The position numbers and the translations under genes are program-made. Shown in pieces: positions 1 to 11,112 of a DNA stretch of 64,000 bases (its first letter is position 1; each line of letters begins with the position of its first letter). The DNA lies in assembly GCA_963995505.1 (NCBI GenBank), contig OZ023184.1:6014001-6078000 (forward strand). The letters run 5' to 3'. This DNA is from Hypericum androsaemum (taxonomy: Eukaryota > Streptophyta > Magnoliopsida > Malpighiales > Hypericaceae). Below the pieces are notes generated by a model. That model had not been told where the DNA came from. It worked only from the letters and a program-made list of their open reading frames with translations, and ran no database searches.

Positions 1-978
1 AAAATAGGGCTTTAATCTCGGAATGCATCCCGACAGAAACAAAATGAAAATGGTACGACATGGCAAAAATCTGTCTGCTGGACTACAAATATATGGGCTC
101 TCTCGACGGGCTCGCGTACCACTCCGGCCGTGCATTTGATTCATTCCTAGCATTGGTCATGGAACTTTGAAGCCGAGGCCGAATGTGAACAAGTATTTGA
201 CATTGTTTTATTTTTAAGAAGATGAGCTCGAGTTGTTTTGACTAAATTGATAATTTTTTCATCTAACTATATTGAATTTGTTGCATTTTATCTATTTTTT
301 TGTAAGAATAGGAGATTTAGTGAAGCGAATTTTTTCTTTAAAAAAAAATCAAGAGTCCTATTTTCTTCTCAGTTATTTATAGGAATGACATTATTTTGTA
401 TATTACATGATTACTTTTGGATAACTTTTGATAGTAAATTACAAACTTGAAACAAACAAGGGGCACATATATCCAACGGTGCAGACAAGCCTCCTCCACG
501 AGAAAACAAAACAAAAAGCCTTCTCTTTTAAGCAACAACAGCTGTCCACAATTGCCAAAAGTCCTCTCATCAATCGCTGAAATTGATTTCTTGTACTACC
601 TTTTGCATCGATTTCCAATACGAGAATTCACAATTCAACATAACAAGAAAGTACTAATCGTGCCATTGACCAATCCCATCATCTCATCTCGCAGCGTGAT
701 ATTATAGTAGCGATTATTATATCTTTACCAGCTATATTCTAATTACTAAATTTTTTTGGGGTAAATAATCCTAATTACTAAATTAGTAAATGTAGTAGAT
801 ATGGAAGTTAGTGGACACCTACCTACCAGTTTGATATTTTCCATTACTTGCATCCCCCAACAACGTATCATGGGCGATGTACATGCAACAATAATGGAAT
901 ACCAACAAAACCACAAAAGTAAAGGCTACGAGCAATAAAAACCACATTAAGGTAGGTAGGTAAAGAGATAGAAGATAC
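1..978. other. Intergenic DNA, no gene seen
   Basis: AT-rich sequence. Open frames of 60 to 90 codons occur here (for example 447-707, plus) but show no recognisable domain, codon bias or splice structure. I see no repeat boundary or regulatory site I can support. Confidence 0.5.
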
Positions 979-1174
979 AAAAGTGCATTATTGATATTAA
1001 CCAACAATGTCGATTTAAGTAGTAAAAGACTTGTATTTATTTAAATAAAATTTTACGAATATAAAATACATTATTAATAAAACCATCTCCAAAATAGGTC
1101 ACAATACTCGAACTTCAGAAAATAAAATTTAACAATACTCAACTGACTTACCAAAAAAGTGCATTATTGATATT
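979..1174 (-). mobile_element. tRNA-derived SINE with 20-bp target-site duplication
   Basis: The 20-base sequence AAAAGTGCATTATTGATATT occurs exactly at 979-998 and 1155-1174 and flanks a 156-bp insert (999-1154). Read on the minus strand the insert starts with a segment resembling a tRNA A box (GGTAAGTCAGTTGAGTA) and, about 30 bases later, a B-box-like GTTCGAGTATT, the spacing of a Pol III internal promoter. The long perfect direct repeat shows L1-type target-primed insertion. The SINE assignment is inference from the box pattern. No clear poly(A) tail remains at the 3' end. Confidence 0.6.
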
Positions 1175-1427
1175 TCTTGAGCACGGCATTAATTTCTGTA
1201 GGAGTTATGATCGAATTCTGTGTATCTGCCCATGGACACGAAGGACAAGAACGTACTAAGAGTACGCATATGACTCGGTGACTTGTCCGGGTGCCCACTT
1301 TTTTATCTATAGAAGCAGTCAACTGAGTTTTCTCGGCCTTCCGGATTCGTAATGCCTGAATCCGAAACTTCACAATTTCGATTTCATCGAACGGTGCATT
1401 CACGATTAGATAACGCGTGGAGATGCC

Positions 1428-1770
1428 TATTGAGAATCTCAATCGATTAGTGCAATTGAGATGTGTTAGTTTATAAGTGTTGAAAATCTACAAACTCATT
1501 GTCTTAAGATTTTTAGTTAGATATGGAGATGTCTAACATGATATCAGATCGGATTGATAGTGTACCCATTGTTGTGCTTGCACAACTCCCATTTCTCGTA
1601 CGTTGGCGAAGTCAAAGAATGTGCAATCTTAGACCCGATGGGTCTCATTTGAAATGACGTGTTGAAAATCTCTCATCAATTAGTGCAAGTGAGATGAACT
1701 AGTTTATAAGTGTGAATAATCTATCAACTTATTAACTTAAAATTTTAAATTAGATATAAATATTCTAATA
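1428..1770 (+). mobile_element. TRIM retrotransposon (343 bp) with 111-bp LTRs
   Basis: Two about 111-bp direct repeats (1428-1538 and 1660-1770) share blocks such as ATTAGTGCAA, GTTTATAAGTGT and TTAGATAT. Immediately after the first comes TGATATCAGATCGG (1539-1552), a degenerate initiator-Met tRNA primer binding site (canonical TGGTATCAGAGC). The direct repeat ATGCC flanks the whole unit (1423-1427 and 1771-1775), a 5-bp TSD typical of LTR retroelements. The internal region is only about 107 bp after the PBS and has no coding capacity, so this is a terminal-repeat retrotransposon in miniature that must be mobilised in trans. The LTRs differ at many positions, so the insertion is old. Confidence 0.8.
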
Positions 1771-1775
1771 ATGCC

Positions 1776-3137
1776 AGCAGCGCTGCGGCTTGGGAGACCT
1801 AGCTATGGTCAGTCCTATTATTTTTAATTAGTGTCGAGAATCATGTGAAAGTTGTCCATCTTTATCTTCTTGGTGAGCTTAATTTATTGTATCCCACGAG
1901 TTCCTCGATAGATCAATGACCTAGTAATACAATAATTGAACTTCGTTAAAGCATCATCTTGAACTACCGCTTAAAAAAGCGAGCTCAATTAAATGCCTTT
2001 GAGTCGTTCATAAATAAAGTTTTATAATATTCGATTTAGATAAATTTTTTTTAGGAAGACAAGTTTTGCAATATATTTTGATCAGTTTTCTATAAGTAGA
2101 ATTTATTATTAATTATAGTAATATTTATAACTTACTTAATGTAGAATTCTCTTATACGAGATTACGACTATCTAACTCGTCAAATTCTTATCATCATTCA
2201 TGATAAAACACAATAAAAAAATTACGGTAAACAAAAATACCTCGACGAGGAAAGCCATGTCTTAATATTAACTAGAATTAATTCCATATCACCAAGTAGG
2301 CAAAAAGTGTGCTTTCCAATTTGCCATCCGTGGCTAATGGCCAACCGGAAAAAGGCTTCACGGTACAGTTCATGTCTAATGTTCATTTGCTTGCAAAATA
2401 TAAAATATAAACCAAGTATTTATAATATTTCTAGCCACTGACAATTGGTTGCCTAATGAAGAGTTGGAATATTCCACGTAAGCAGATGGTTACGACAAAT
2501 TATACAGCAAAAAGAACACAATTATGTAATTATAATGATAAATGCTTTTCAAAAATACATTCATATCCTGTAATAGGAATATAATTGTTCGGTACCACCA
2601 TATGTTAATGTTAACTCAATTTTAAAAATTTGAAGGAAAAAATTATTCAGCAATCATAATTAAGTTATTCAAGAACACATCAATTAATTAGCCCCCTGAT
2701 ATGAATTATTTGTGTTAAACTCGTGCCAGGCACGGCACTACATCTTTACCAAATGATTGCACATTGAAAATGACTGTAGTGGCGAAGTCACCCACAAAAG
2801 GTGGGAAAGATGATTAGAATTGCCATATTTAATAGTTAATATAATTAGTAAGGGATTAATGGGGTTTTAAGTTAATACAAGATAGTGATCTGACATGCTC
2901 AATTCTGAATAGCAATATAGAAAAACATTGAAATACATCAAAATTATAAGAGGGCATAATTGTTTTTCTTCTCTTTTTATATTATCAATGATTAGAACCC
3001 CACATCTACATCATTTGAACATTAGATATTGAAACATTGGATGATAAGATAGATCCTAACATCATGGATTGGTCCCCCTCAAGCTAAGAAATTACAAGCA
3101 ACCATCCACTTGGTTATATTTTATTAATTTTATGTGC
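1776..3137. other. Intergenic DNA downstream of the HAD gene
   Basis: AT-rich, no coding signal and no element boundary found. The part next to 3137 must contain the 3'UTR and poly(A) region of the minus-strand HAD-family gene; no strong AATAAA signal could be pinned down by eye. Confidence 0.4.
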
Positions 3138-4707
3138 CTAAGCTGTAACAGATGTCTCCACTGCAACTGAATAACCAACATCTGACTTGTTCTTAGCCTC
3201 CCAGAGCTCAGGCAATGCCTCCCTCAGGTTGTGGATGCTCTCCAGTGCATAGTCTGCTCCTTTCACTCTCTGAGATTTGCCAACCTGCAAGGCATCACCA
3301 AGTTTTTGTAAATATGACAGCAGATGCCAGAGTGTCGTGGGCCGGAAGGTGAAGTGTGGCTTACCAGGACAGTGTCGAGGCCAAGACGTTTCCCGGATTG
3401 TATGTTTCGGATGCTATCCTCGAAGAACAGCTGGCACCATATCATTAGCATTGATGAGACAGAGTCAGGATAAGTAGATTGATTGGAAATAAATGCCATG
3501 TCATGGATTTAAGGCTTGGAGATTGTTGTGACTTACAGTCCTGTAAGGATTAAGATTGGCGATCTGGAGAGCGCGCTCTATGGCTGCTTCGGATGGCTTG
3601 CAGACAACAGGCGTCTTTGGCAGCACCGAACCTGGGTTTGGTTGCGAAAAATGGCCGATGATGTCAAATATCTGACAAGGACTTGTCTCCGAAGGTACGG
3701 ATTTTGGGGTAGCTGATCCGACGAAGTCAATGTCATCCTCGTCATCAGAAGCGGTGTTCTTGTGGGTTGGATTTAAGGTCTCAAAGCAGATAATCCCTTC
3801 AAAACAGTCCTCCAATCCGAGCCTGCTAAGAGCCTTAAGCGCGTGAATCCTATCGGCATTTGTGAAAATCTGTCCAACATTAGAAAGAGGTTTTAGCACC
3901 AAAGGACCATCATTCTGCAATTTCAGCCGACAATTAGACAGTGGTGGCGAGATACTTACAACTTTCCGGATAGGCAGACTCTGCAAGAGATTCCGAAGAA
4001 CAGGATCAGGCTTCAAGTTCTCGTAGGGTAATCGCCCGTGGACGAAGCTGGAAAGCGAGAAAGTGGAAGGTCAATCAACTGAATCATAACGCAAATACAC
4101 ATTTCCAAGAAACAATTTGGTAAAACAAGAGGGACAGTCCTACCTATGGTACTCATCATAGTCGAAGTCATAGCCAATTGCCTGCGAAATAAGGCATCCG
4201 AAATCACACTATCAGAATCAGCATTGTTACAGAAGGAAAAGAACGTTCGAAAAATGCAGGAGATCGATAACAAGCAAGCATACCCTGAGGCCAGCCATTG
4301 TTGTCCCATAATTCTTGTAGAGTAGATTACCCAATTCGGTGAGCGTGCCCTCGTCTATTCCCAGTCTCTCAACCATATAGTCTGCAAAGAACAAGCAAAA
4401 CTCGCGTTAGAACGAACAAGACAATGTAACCTCGCAACGAGGAAAAAAGATCTGACATGAACACATTCATTCTTTAGACTTACCTTTGATGTTCTTGGTG
4501 CACGCATCTGCAATCCCAGCACTATAAGGATAAAGGGTATCATCAAGATCTGCATAGGCGCGAAACACATCGGTTGGTCAAATTCTGCAGAAACTATGAC
4601 AGCAGAATCAACTCACTAAACAAGATCACATGAAGGAAACACATCTTACCAAACAGAAGGCATTCGTACTTGGTTTGGGCCGGAAGGTAGCGATCATCGA
4701 ACTCCAT
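3138..4707 (-). CDS. HAD-superfamily hydrolase, SDT1/pyrimidine 5'-nucleotidase-like
   Basis: Eight coding exons on the minus strand: 4650-4707, 4484-4549, 4284-4381, 4144-4181, 3960-4047, 3537-3869, 3365-3430, 3138-3284. They sum to 894 nt and encode 297 residues; all junctions are GT..AG and keep frame. HAD motif I is DLDDTLYP (residues 20-27, nucleophile Asp20 and acid Asp22), motif II is IFTNAD (Thr119), motif III Lys is in CKPSEA (Lys207) and motif IV is FFEDS (Glu231, Asp232). The product resembles plant relatives of yeast Sdt1/Phm8, HAD phosphatases that dephosphorylate pyrimidine or other nucleoside monophosphates. An acidic insertion (about residues 150-200) lies between motifs II and III. 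No signal peptide is seen, so a soluble protein is likely. The ATG lies in a 5' exon after a 5'UTR intron. Family assignment is firm; substrate is inferred. Confidence 0.9.
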
Positions 4708-4735
4708 TTCGGATCAAGACCACTTGATCACACAG

Positions 4736-5458
4736 CTGAAAGGAGCAAGCACCAGGCGACATGAGAACTTATAAACACCAAAGCTTACTTGGAGATTTAA
4801 GTTAATCCTCAGACAGTAAAATCTCATTGTTTGAACTCTGACTAGGATTAGCAACTCAGGGGAAGAGGGTCTAGACTAGATAGATAGTAAAGAACCTAAA
4901 ATCTGTGTCTGATCCTAATAGGTATTTAGATAAGGCCTTCCAATGTTCACAAGTGGCCAGGTATTTACAACCACTAAAATTGCTTGGAAACTAAAAACAA
5001 GTGGACTAGTGACTCAGGAAATGTCATCATATGACAAACAAATTTCTGGTTGCCAAGAAGAAATATGATTTGTCAGGAAAAAAATAAATGCCATAGGAAA
5101 AGATCAACAATAACAGAAAAGCAGCAGAACCAATGTATTAAAACAAAATAAGTGGTCAGCCAATCTATTTTCCTCTCAAGAGCCAGTAAGGAGAGGTATC
5201 CAATACAGATTAATTAAGCTGTTCATGTCACCTTTACTGCTAAAGTTTGAGTCTTTAATTTAATCATCCTCTGTAAAAGTTCACCCTTAAAAGAGTTCCA
5301 AATTTGGCCCCCCATTTTCCAGCACCAACCATTTCTTAGAATTAAAAGGGTATGATCTCAAATTTTTTTTTTCAAAGCTCCAAACTTTAGTGGACCAAAA
5401 TATAATAATGCAATGCAACTTATGAAATAACCCAAATACAAGAGGCATCATTCCATAC
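4736..5458 (-). other. 5'UTR intron of the HAD-family gene
   Basis: On the minus strand a donor (GAGGCTG|GTATGG) sits at 5458 and an acceptor (CTCCTTTCAG|CTGTGTG) at 4736. They join a non-coding leader (about 5459-5555) to the exon holding the start codon, 28 bases before the ATG. Length 723 bp, AT-rich. Intron predicted from splice consensus and the position of the TATA box only; no transcript evidence is available here. Confidence 0.6.
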
Positions 5459-5583
5459 CAGCCTCAAGATGGTTGCTCAAGAACAACCCTTTTCTCAATG
5501 TTAGAGAAGGGAATAGAAAATTGAGCAACTATAGAAGCAAAAGGGGAGGAGAGTGGGGGAGGAAGCTAAGAGGGGGAGGTGGG

Positions 5584-5591
5584 TTTATATA
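5584..5591 (-). promoter_or_regulatory. TATA box of the HAD-family gene
   Basis: The minus strand reads CTCTATATAAACCC, a consensus plant TATA box, followed by a pyrimidine-rich CT stretch typical of a plant leader. A transcription start about 30 bases downstream (near 5555) would give a leader exon ending at the predicted donor at 5459. Confidence 0.6.
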
Positions 5592-5599
5592 GAGGAGGA

Positions 5600-6029
5600 T
5601 GAAGAGGAAGAGGAAGGCTTCCATTGCTCCTCTCCCTATGGTTGAACCACGTTTGAATTAATTTAATCAGAAAAGAAAAAAAAAACGGATTTTTAAGAAA
5701 GTTGGTTGTGTCTGAAACAAAAGAGAGGCCTTCCTACGGGTCTCCAACGTTCAAACGTGAGTGTCGTGAAGGGTAGAGGTTTGTTTTCAGATGGTCCTTT
5801 GTTTTTCGGGATACTTCCACATTGGCCCTTCATTTCTGGTTCAAGTTACAGGGCTGATTTAATTTGTCGTTTCTAATTCCAAACTATTTATTTGAGATAA
5901 CTAATTCGGTTCCTAATGAAACAAGACTTAAATCGTGTCCCAAGTCCTCTCTAAATGTATTCTCAAAATTTAAATTTGGAATTTAATTAAGTTATAACTA
6001 GCAAAGATGCATGCGCGATGTGAGTGCCA
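5600..6029. other. Spacer between HAD-gene promoter and G-rich array
   Basis: AT-rich upstream region of the HAD-family gene. No further feature recognised. Confidence 0.4.
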
Positions 6030-6900
6030 TTTTATTTTAGGGTTTTGTGGTTTAGGATTTAAGGGTTCGGAGTCTGGGGTTCAGGGTCCTGGGCATGAGG
6101 TCAGGGGTCCGGGGGTGGGGTACGGGTCCAGGGGTTTAGCGGTCTGGGGGGGGGGTCGGGGTCCGAAGTCTATGGGGTCCTGGTTCCGGGGTCCGAGGTC
6201 AGGTGGGTCGGGGTCTGGTGTTCGGGGTCGGGGATTCGGGGTCAGGGGTCAGGAGTCTAGGGTCAGGGGATCGGGGGTCAAGATCATGGGTCCGGGGGGT
6301 TGGTGTCGGGGTTTGAGGTAGGGGGTCGAGGGTCGAGGGTCCGGGGTTTGGGGTTTGGTATCCGGGGTCGGGGATTCGGGGGTCGGGGTCACGGGTCCGG
6401 GGTCCAGAGTCAGTGGTTTGGGGTCAGGGGTCTGGGTCCAAGGTCCGTGGTCCGGGGATCCCGGGTCCAGTGTCCGGGGGTCTGGGGGCGGGGATCCAAG
6501 CCCTAGGTTCCGAGGTTGGGGATTCGGGGGCGGGGGTCCGAGGTCCAGAGGGTCAAGGTCTGAGGTCCGAGGTCCGGGGGTCGGGGGCTGGTGTCACGGG
6601 TCCGGGGGGTCGGAGACCAGGGTACGAGGTCCGTGGTCAGGGGGTCCGGTGGTCCGTGGTCATGTAGTCTGGGGGCCGCAGTCCGGGTATCTAGGGTCGG
6701 GGGTCGCGGTCCGGGGTTTATGGTTTGGGAGTCCGGGGTCCGGAGTTTGGGATTTGGGATTTTGGGGTTTGGCGTTTAGGGTTTGGAATTTAGGGTTCGG
6801 GGGTCCGGGGGTTCCAGGATTCGGGGTTGGGGGTTTGGGGTTTGAGTTTTAGGATTTAGGGTTTTGGGATTTAGCATTTATGGTTTGGGGTTTGAGACGA
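6030..6900 (+). repeat. Degenerate heptameric telomere-like G-rich array
   Basis: About 870 bp in which the plus strand is almost free of C-runs and consists of 6- to 8-base units, mostly heptamers, such as GGGGTCC, GGGGTCG, GGGATTC, GGGGTCA and AGGGTCA. Both edges contain near-canonical plant telomere units: TTTAGGG-like words at about 6036-6065 and runs of GTTTAGGGTTTGG type at about 6770-6895. The register and strand asymmetry suggest an old interstitial TTTAGGG array whose centre drifted to GGGGTC units by mutation and slippage. Long plus-strand open frames through it (for example 6355-6852) are glycine/arginine/serine-rich by-products of the repeat and not credible genes. Many G-runs make G-quadruplex formation plausible. 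Confidence 0.8.
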
Positions 6901-8241
6901 TGGGTTGTCAAGAAGCCACGAAAAGCAACGATCAATGTGGACTTTTGCCGAGACAAGCAACGGCCAATAACCACGAGATAACGTCATAGACGCAACCTCG
7001 TGGGTGTTTAAATGCATACGAGTCTCACACAAATGAGAGTCAAGGTCGAACGAGTTCAACTAAGACAAGTTTCTCTACCTGCAACAATAGAAAAGACTTC
7101 GAGATCCGTATGGATTTCAGATAAAGCCAAAACCAATCTAAGCAAAAGATCACACAACAAAGCCGAACCAAAAGGCCCCTAAATAGATGAGAATATGGGC
7201 AACATGGCAAAACATCACGGGATACAAAAATAATCAAAAGAGCACACATACATACGTAACACTAGCAAATATAAGCTAATAACAGCGACAGAAAAATAAT
7301 AACAGCAAATGACAAGAAAATCGAAACTGACCGGAAGGGTTGGATGATATAACAGCGTTAGTGGTGGGCTAATTATGCAGGGGCAAAACCGTACTAAAAA
7401 GGATCAGGGAGGAATAGTGGAGTGACAGCTAAAAAGTTGGATGTTTTCGAACCCCTAAGGAGGACAAATCATTTACAGCGGTGTATTTAGTTCCCGGTAA
7501 AGAAAAGAAAAGGAAGCGGCAAGAGTTCCCATGGTTGAGGAATTTGCAGTTTTGGGAAAAGTAATTTAAATACTGTAAAATCTATGTAAAATGATCTCTT
7601 TTTAAAATAATAAATTTTCTAAATTGATAAAAAATTTTGGTCCGAGTCAGAACCAGTGTTAAAATTTAATAATCTCTATGTGTAATAACTAATATTTTTC
7701 AGAAAATTTTAGTGTTAAATCTTGGTTCTAATTTTTGCATAAAGTGATATTTTTGTATAAATACATATATTTTTACATATTTTACAAATTCAAAAAATAT
7801 TGTAAGACATTAATTTATGCTAAATTTACTTATTTAATAAATTTTACATCATCATTCATATTCTCAATCATTTTTCGAATAGTTTTTGTGATCATGGTCT
7901 TAGTGTAAGAAAATATCTCAATCGAGTATATCATTTGAATAACGCTATAAGTTTAAATTTTAGTTTATTTGTATATAGACAAATTAAATTTTTCGTATTA
8001 CATATTTATTGTTCAAAATTGATATTTTTCTCTGGTCCCAACAATATCACTTTAGAAAAGTTTTACCATAGTTTATTTCGATTGAAGGAAAGTAGAGTTT
8101 CTTGGAAGCTGTAGACTATAGGCCATTTGTTTCGAACAAAAAAGCCATTTGTGGGTTTTTAAATTTTTGAATTATTTTGGTCCCGTTTTTTGAATATTTT
8201 CATTAGTATTGTTTGTAATTATTCTTAAGAACTTCGAAAGT
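6901..8241. other. Intergenic DNA, no gene seen
   Basis: Moderate GC to about 7560, then strongly AT-rich. No conserved protein, splice structure or terminal repeats were found. Confidence 0.45.
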
Positions 8242-9266
8242 GGCTAATGAAGTAATTTTTCGAGGATTTTTATAACTAAGCATAATTTATATGAAAAATA
8301 ACATTTAAATGTGACATTCAAGTACAATTAATCCTACTTAAAAAAAACTACAATTAATCCTTATTGTTTTTTGAGCATGATTAATCCTTATTGTTGGGTT
8401 ATACATTATTAGTGTTTCACAACGTTCAAGTTCTTTACAATTCGGCAAACAAAACAATATTTTTTTTACAATAGTAATATGAGATAATTACGCAGACCCT
8501 TGCTGTTTGGTATGGGATAATTACTCTCAATGTTTGGAATAGTCGACTCTCATCCCTATTTTTTGACTATAGATTAAAAACTTTCCATAGTTTGATTTTA
8601 TTATACTCTCAAGTCAATCTCAACAGATTTTTTTTTGTCATTGAAATGACAAAAATACTCTTGGAAAAAACCCTACCTTCTTCAACCTCTAGATTTGACT
8701 ATGAACACCAAGAACAAAACCCAGAAATCATAATCGACGAAGAGAGAGAAAAACACAAACTAATTTTCCAAACTAGAACCCCGGCCCGGCGCCGTGTGCC
8801 TCGTCCTTAGAATTGTCGTAGCTCGAGAAACCACCGTATAAAATTGCCAATACACAAATCCAGTAACTATCAAACGGAAAAGAACCGCGTGCGGCAGGGG
8901 GCCCAAATTTTTTTTCTTGTCTTTCTCCAGGAGAAAATAAATTCAAACCAAGAAGAAGAATCTAAAGCAAAATTAGGGCTTTTGCCCAAAAATTTGGTCT
9001 CTTCTCCTTCTCCAGGAGAACATTAATTAATTGAAACCCAGCAAGAACCCCATCCCAGAACGACTACCTAACCCCATCCAGCGACGCTAGTACGGAAACG
9101 ACGACGGGGTGGTGGCTTCAGTTTTTTTAAACCCTGGAGTCCCTTCCCCACCTTCATACTAGACTCAATAAGCGCCACCGTTAGAACTCCCTCCGTCGCT
9201 CGGGCGCAGCGTGTGTTTCTGGTGAGGGGCCATTTAAGAAGACGCCGTCGTCTCTCAAAGTCCTAA

Positions 9267-9910
9267 TGTGATACTCCGTAAATGATATGTACTGTCTAAA
9301 ATGGTTAAGTGATTTGATTTGGCTATCCATATCAACAAGGTGCACCTTCTTTTCTGGTTCACATCCTGAGAGAACTCTAAGATTAAACGTGTTTGGCCGG
9401 GAGTAGGATCAGTATGGGTGACCTCCTGGGAAGTTTTTGGGATGCATGTGAGTGAGGACAAAATACGCTGGAAAAGATATATGTTGGTATGTGGAGATAG
9501 TCGGTCAAATCACGGGATGTTACATTTGGTATCAGAGCATCACCTCGGCTAGTACGGTGTGGTTCGGGGATCGAACGCACCAGAAGACGAGGGATTCTAG
9601 GATTGATTGATTCTGGTGTGACGAGGTCATCGCGTATTTAAGGAGGGACGAATGTGATACTCCGTAAATGATATGTACTGTCTGAAATACTTAAGTAATT
9701 TGATTTGGCTATCCATATCAACAAGGTGCACCTTCTTTTCCGGCGCACATCCTGAGAGAACTCCAAGGTTAAACATGTTTGGCTGGAAGTAGGATCAGGA
9801 TGGGTGACCTTCTGGAAAGTTTCCGGGATGGGTATGAGTGAGGACAAAATACGCTGGAAAAGACTTGTGTTGGTCTGTGGAGACAGTCGGTCGGATCACG
9901 GGACGTTACA
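9267..9910 (+). mobile_element. Cassandra TRIM retrotransposon, copy 1
   Basis: Two 258-bp LTRs (9267-9524 and 9653-9910) start TGTGATACTCC and end GTTACA. Two bases after the 5' LTR is TGGTATCAGAGCA (9527-9539), the initiator-Met tRNA primer binding site; a purine tract AAGGAGGGACGAA (9640-9652) precedes the 3' LTR. Each LTR holds a 5S rRNA-like segment, the hallmark of Cassandra. Total 644 bp with no ORF. Flanks are CCTAA (9262-9266) and CCTAG (9911-9915), a 5-bp TSD with one later mutation, as copy 2 shows. It is inserted inside the Mutator-like element, so it is younger than that element and older than the tandem duplication. Confidence 0.93.
9335..9450 (+). promoter_or_regulatory. 5S rRNA-derived Pol III promoter region in Cassandra LTR
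   Basis: This part of the LTR follows plant 5S rRNA: a box-A-like segment (GATTAAACGTGTTTGG, compare AGTTAAGCGTGCTTGG), an intermediate element GAGTAG, and a box C of GGGTGACCTCCTGGGAAGT that matches 5S rRNA exactly. Equivalent segments lie at about 9721-9836, 11973-12088 and 12358-12472. In Cassandra these sequences are known to give the LTR a TFIIIA/Pol III-type promoter. It is not a functional 5S gene: the 5' part of 5S is too divergent. Confidence 0.85.
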
Positions 9911-11112
9911 CCTAGCCTCTACCCGCTCCCTAATTTTAAACCCCAGCACCTTCGATTCTACCATCTCCTCCAGCGACGCTAGTACAGAAAGGGTTTTGGA
10001 ATTCGTAGTATCTATCATCCTAATTAGTGGAATTTGTCCCTGTGCAGTTGAGTTTGAAAGATTGGGTTCAGATTGAAGAATTTATTGGAAGATTTCTGAG
10101 TTTGATTTGGGTAAAAAAAATTTTCCAAAGGTATTTTTGTCATTTCCATGATAAAAAATAAAAAAATATCTGACGACATCAGCGAGGGGTTTAAAAGTAT
10201 AATAAAACCAAACTTCAGAGAATTTTTAATCGATTTTCGAAAAACAGGAGGTGAGAGACGAAAATGTCAAATATTAGGAGTCTGAGAATAATTATCCCTA
10301 GTAATATTATGTCGAATAATTTCTTGTTTAACGTGTCCTTTTTACAATCTGCATGTTTTAAGACACAGCATGACGATCAAATCTTAGTTATGAGTGATTA
10401 TCATTTGCATGATTCCGTTTCAAAATTTTCCATTGATGAAAGATATATGTTTATTATTGTATATGTCATACATTTTTTTTTGTCGGACATCTTTATTTGT
10501 AAAGTCAGTTTTGTGCACTGTGGAGAAGTGAGGAAAGAGAGAGGACGAGTCCAATTTTTGTTTTTGAAAGAAGAGAGGAAGAGACCTTAGGGTATTATAA
10601 TACAAGATTCCGAGTTGCGTTTTATTTGAAACTTTATTTAGAGGGTGGAGTCTTCTGTTTCTGTAAATAATCAACGGTTGGAAGATGCTAATTCTTGGTT
10701 CAACGCAGACCGAGGTTCAAATCACGATTCATCTGGACATTTCCGAGCAAATGGTACAGATATTTTTTTATACATCATCGGATACCCTGATAATTATCGG
10801 ATTAATTAATTTATATTTGACCTATATAAAATTTTTAAACAGTGGCAAAATTTATTCAACAATTATTTAAAATAGGCTAATGAAGTAATTTTTCGAGGAT
10901 TTTTATAACTAAGCATAATTTATATGAAAAATAACATTTAAATGTGACATTCAAGTACAATTAATCCTACTTAAAAAAAACTACAATTAATCCTTATTGT
11001 TTTTGAGCATGATTAATCCTTATTGTTGGGTTATACATTATTAGTGTTTCACAACGTTCAAGTTCTTTACAATTCGGCAAACAAAACAACATTTTTTTTA
11101 CAATAGTAATAT

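Larger units (their letters stand above)
8481..10298. mobile_element. Mutator-like non-autonomous element, copy 1
   Basis: The ends are inverted: GAGATAATTACGCAG at the left and, read as reverse complement, GGGATAATTATTCTCAG at the right. Homology continues inward for roughly 200 bp (for example GATTAAAAACT and TTTGATTTTATTATACT). The perfect 9-bp direct repeat TAGTAATAT flanks it (8472-8480 and 10299-10307), the TSD length of the Mutator superfamily. The left TIR carries a duplicated head: a second GGGATAATTACTCTC begins at 8514. The interior has no transposase; it holds moderately GC-rich DNA plus the Cassandra insertion, so it may be a Pack-MULE-like derivative. It shares TIR sequence with the element at 42941-44252. 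Confidence 0.85.
8242..10874. repeat. Tandem duplication of 2.6 kb, copy 1
   Basis: Starting at GGCTAATGAAGTAATTTTTC, this 2633-bp block is repeated immediately downstream from 10875 with only scattered substitutions and small indels. It contains a Mutator-like element (8481-10298) with a nested Cassandra TRIM (9267-9910) and about 575 bp of 3' flank. Because TSDs, element and flanks are all repeated together, the duplication is a segmental tandem event and not two separate insertions. Confidence 0.95.

Noticed and set aside
1164..1442. 92-codon minus-strand ORF
   Set aside because: No recognisable family, overlaps the TRIM 5' LTR, and no promoter or splice context. Could be a gene scrap but cannot be supported.
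6007..6852. Several long plus-strand open frames (up to 165 codons), Gly/Arg/Ser/Val-rich
   Set aside because: They exist only because the G-rich repeat lacks stop codons in all frames; composition follows the repeat, and no domain, splice site or stable start is seen.
9335..9450. 5S rRNA gene
   Set aside because: Only the 3' two thirds resembles 5S rRNA and the segment lies inside a paired LTR with primer binding site and TSD, so it is a Cassandra LTR and not a 5S gene.
10420..10674. 84-codon ORFs repeated at 10420-10674 and 13044-13298
   Set aside because: Duplicated only because the whole 2.6-kb block is duplicated; AT-rich, no domain.
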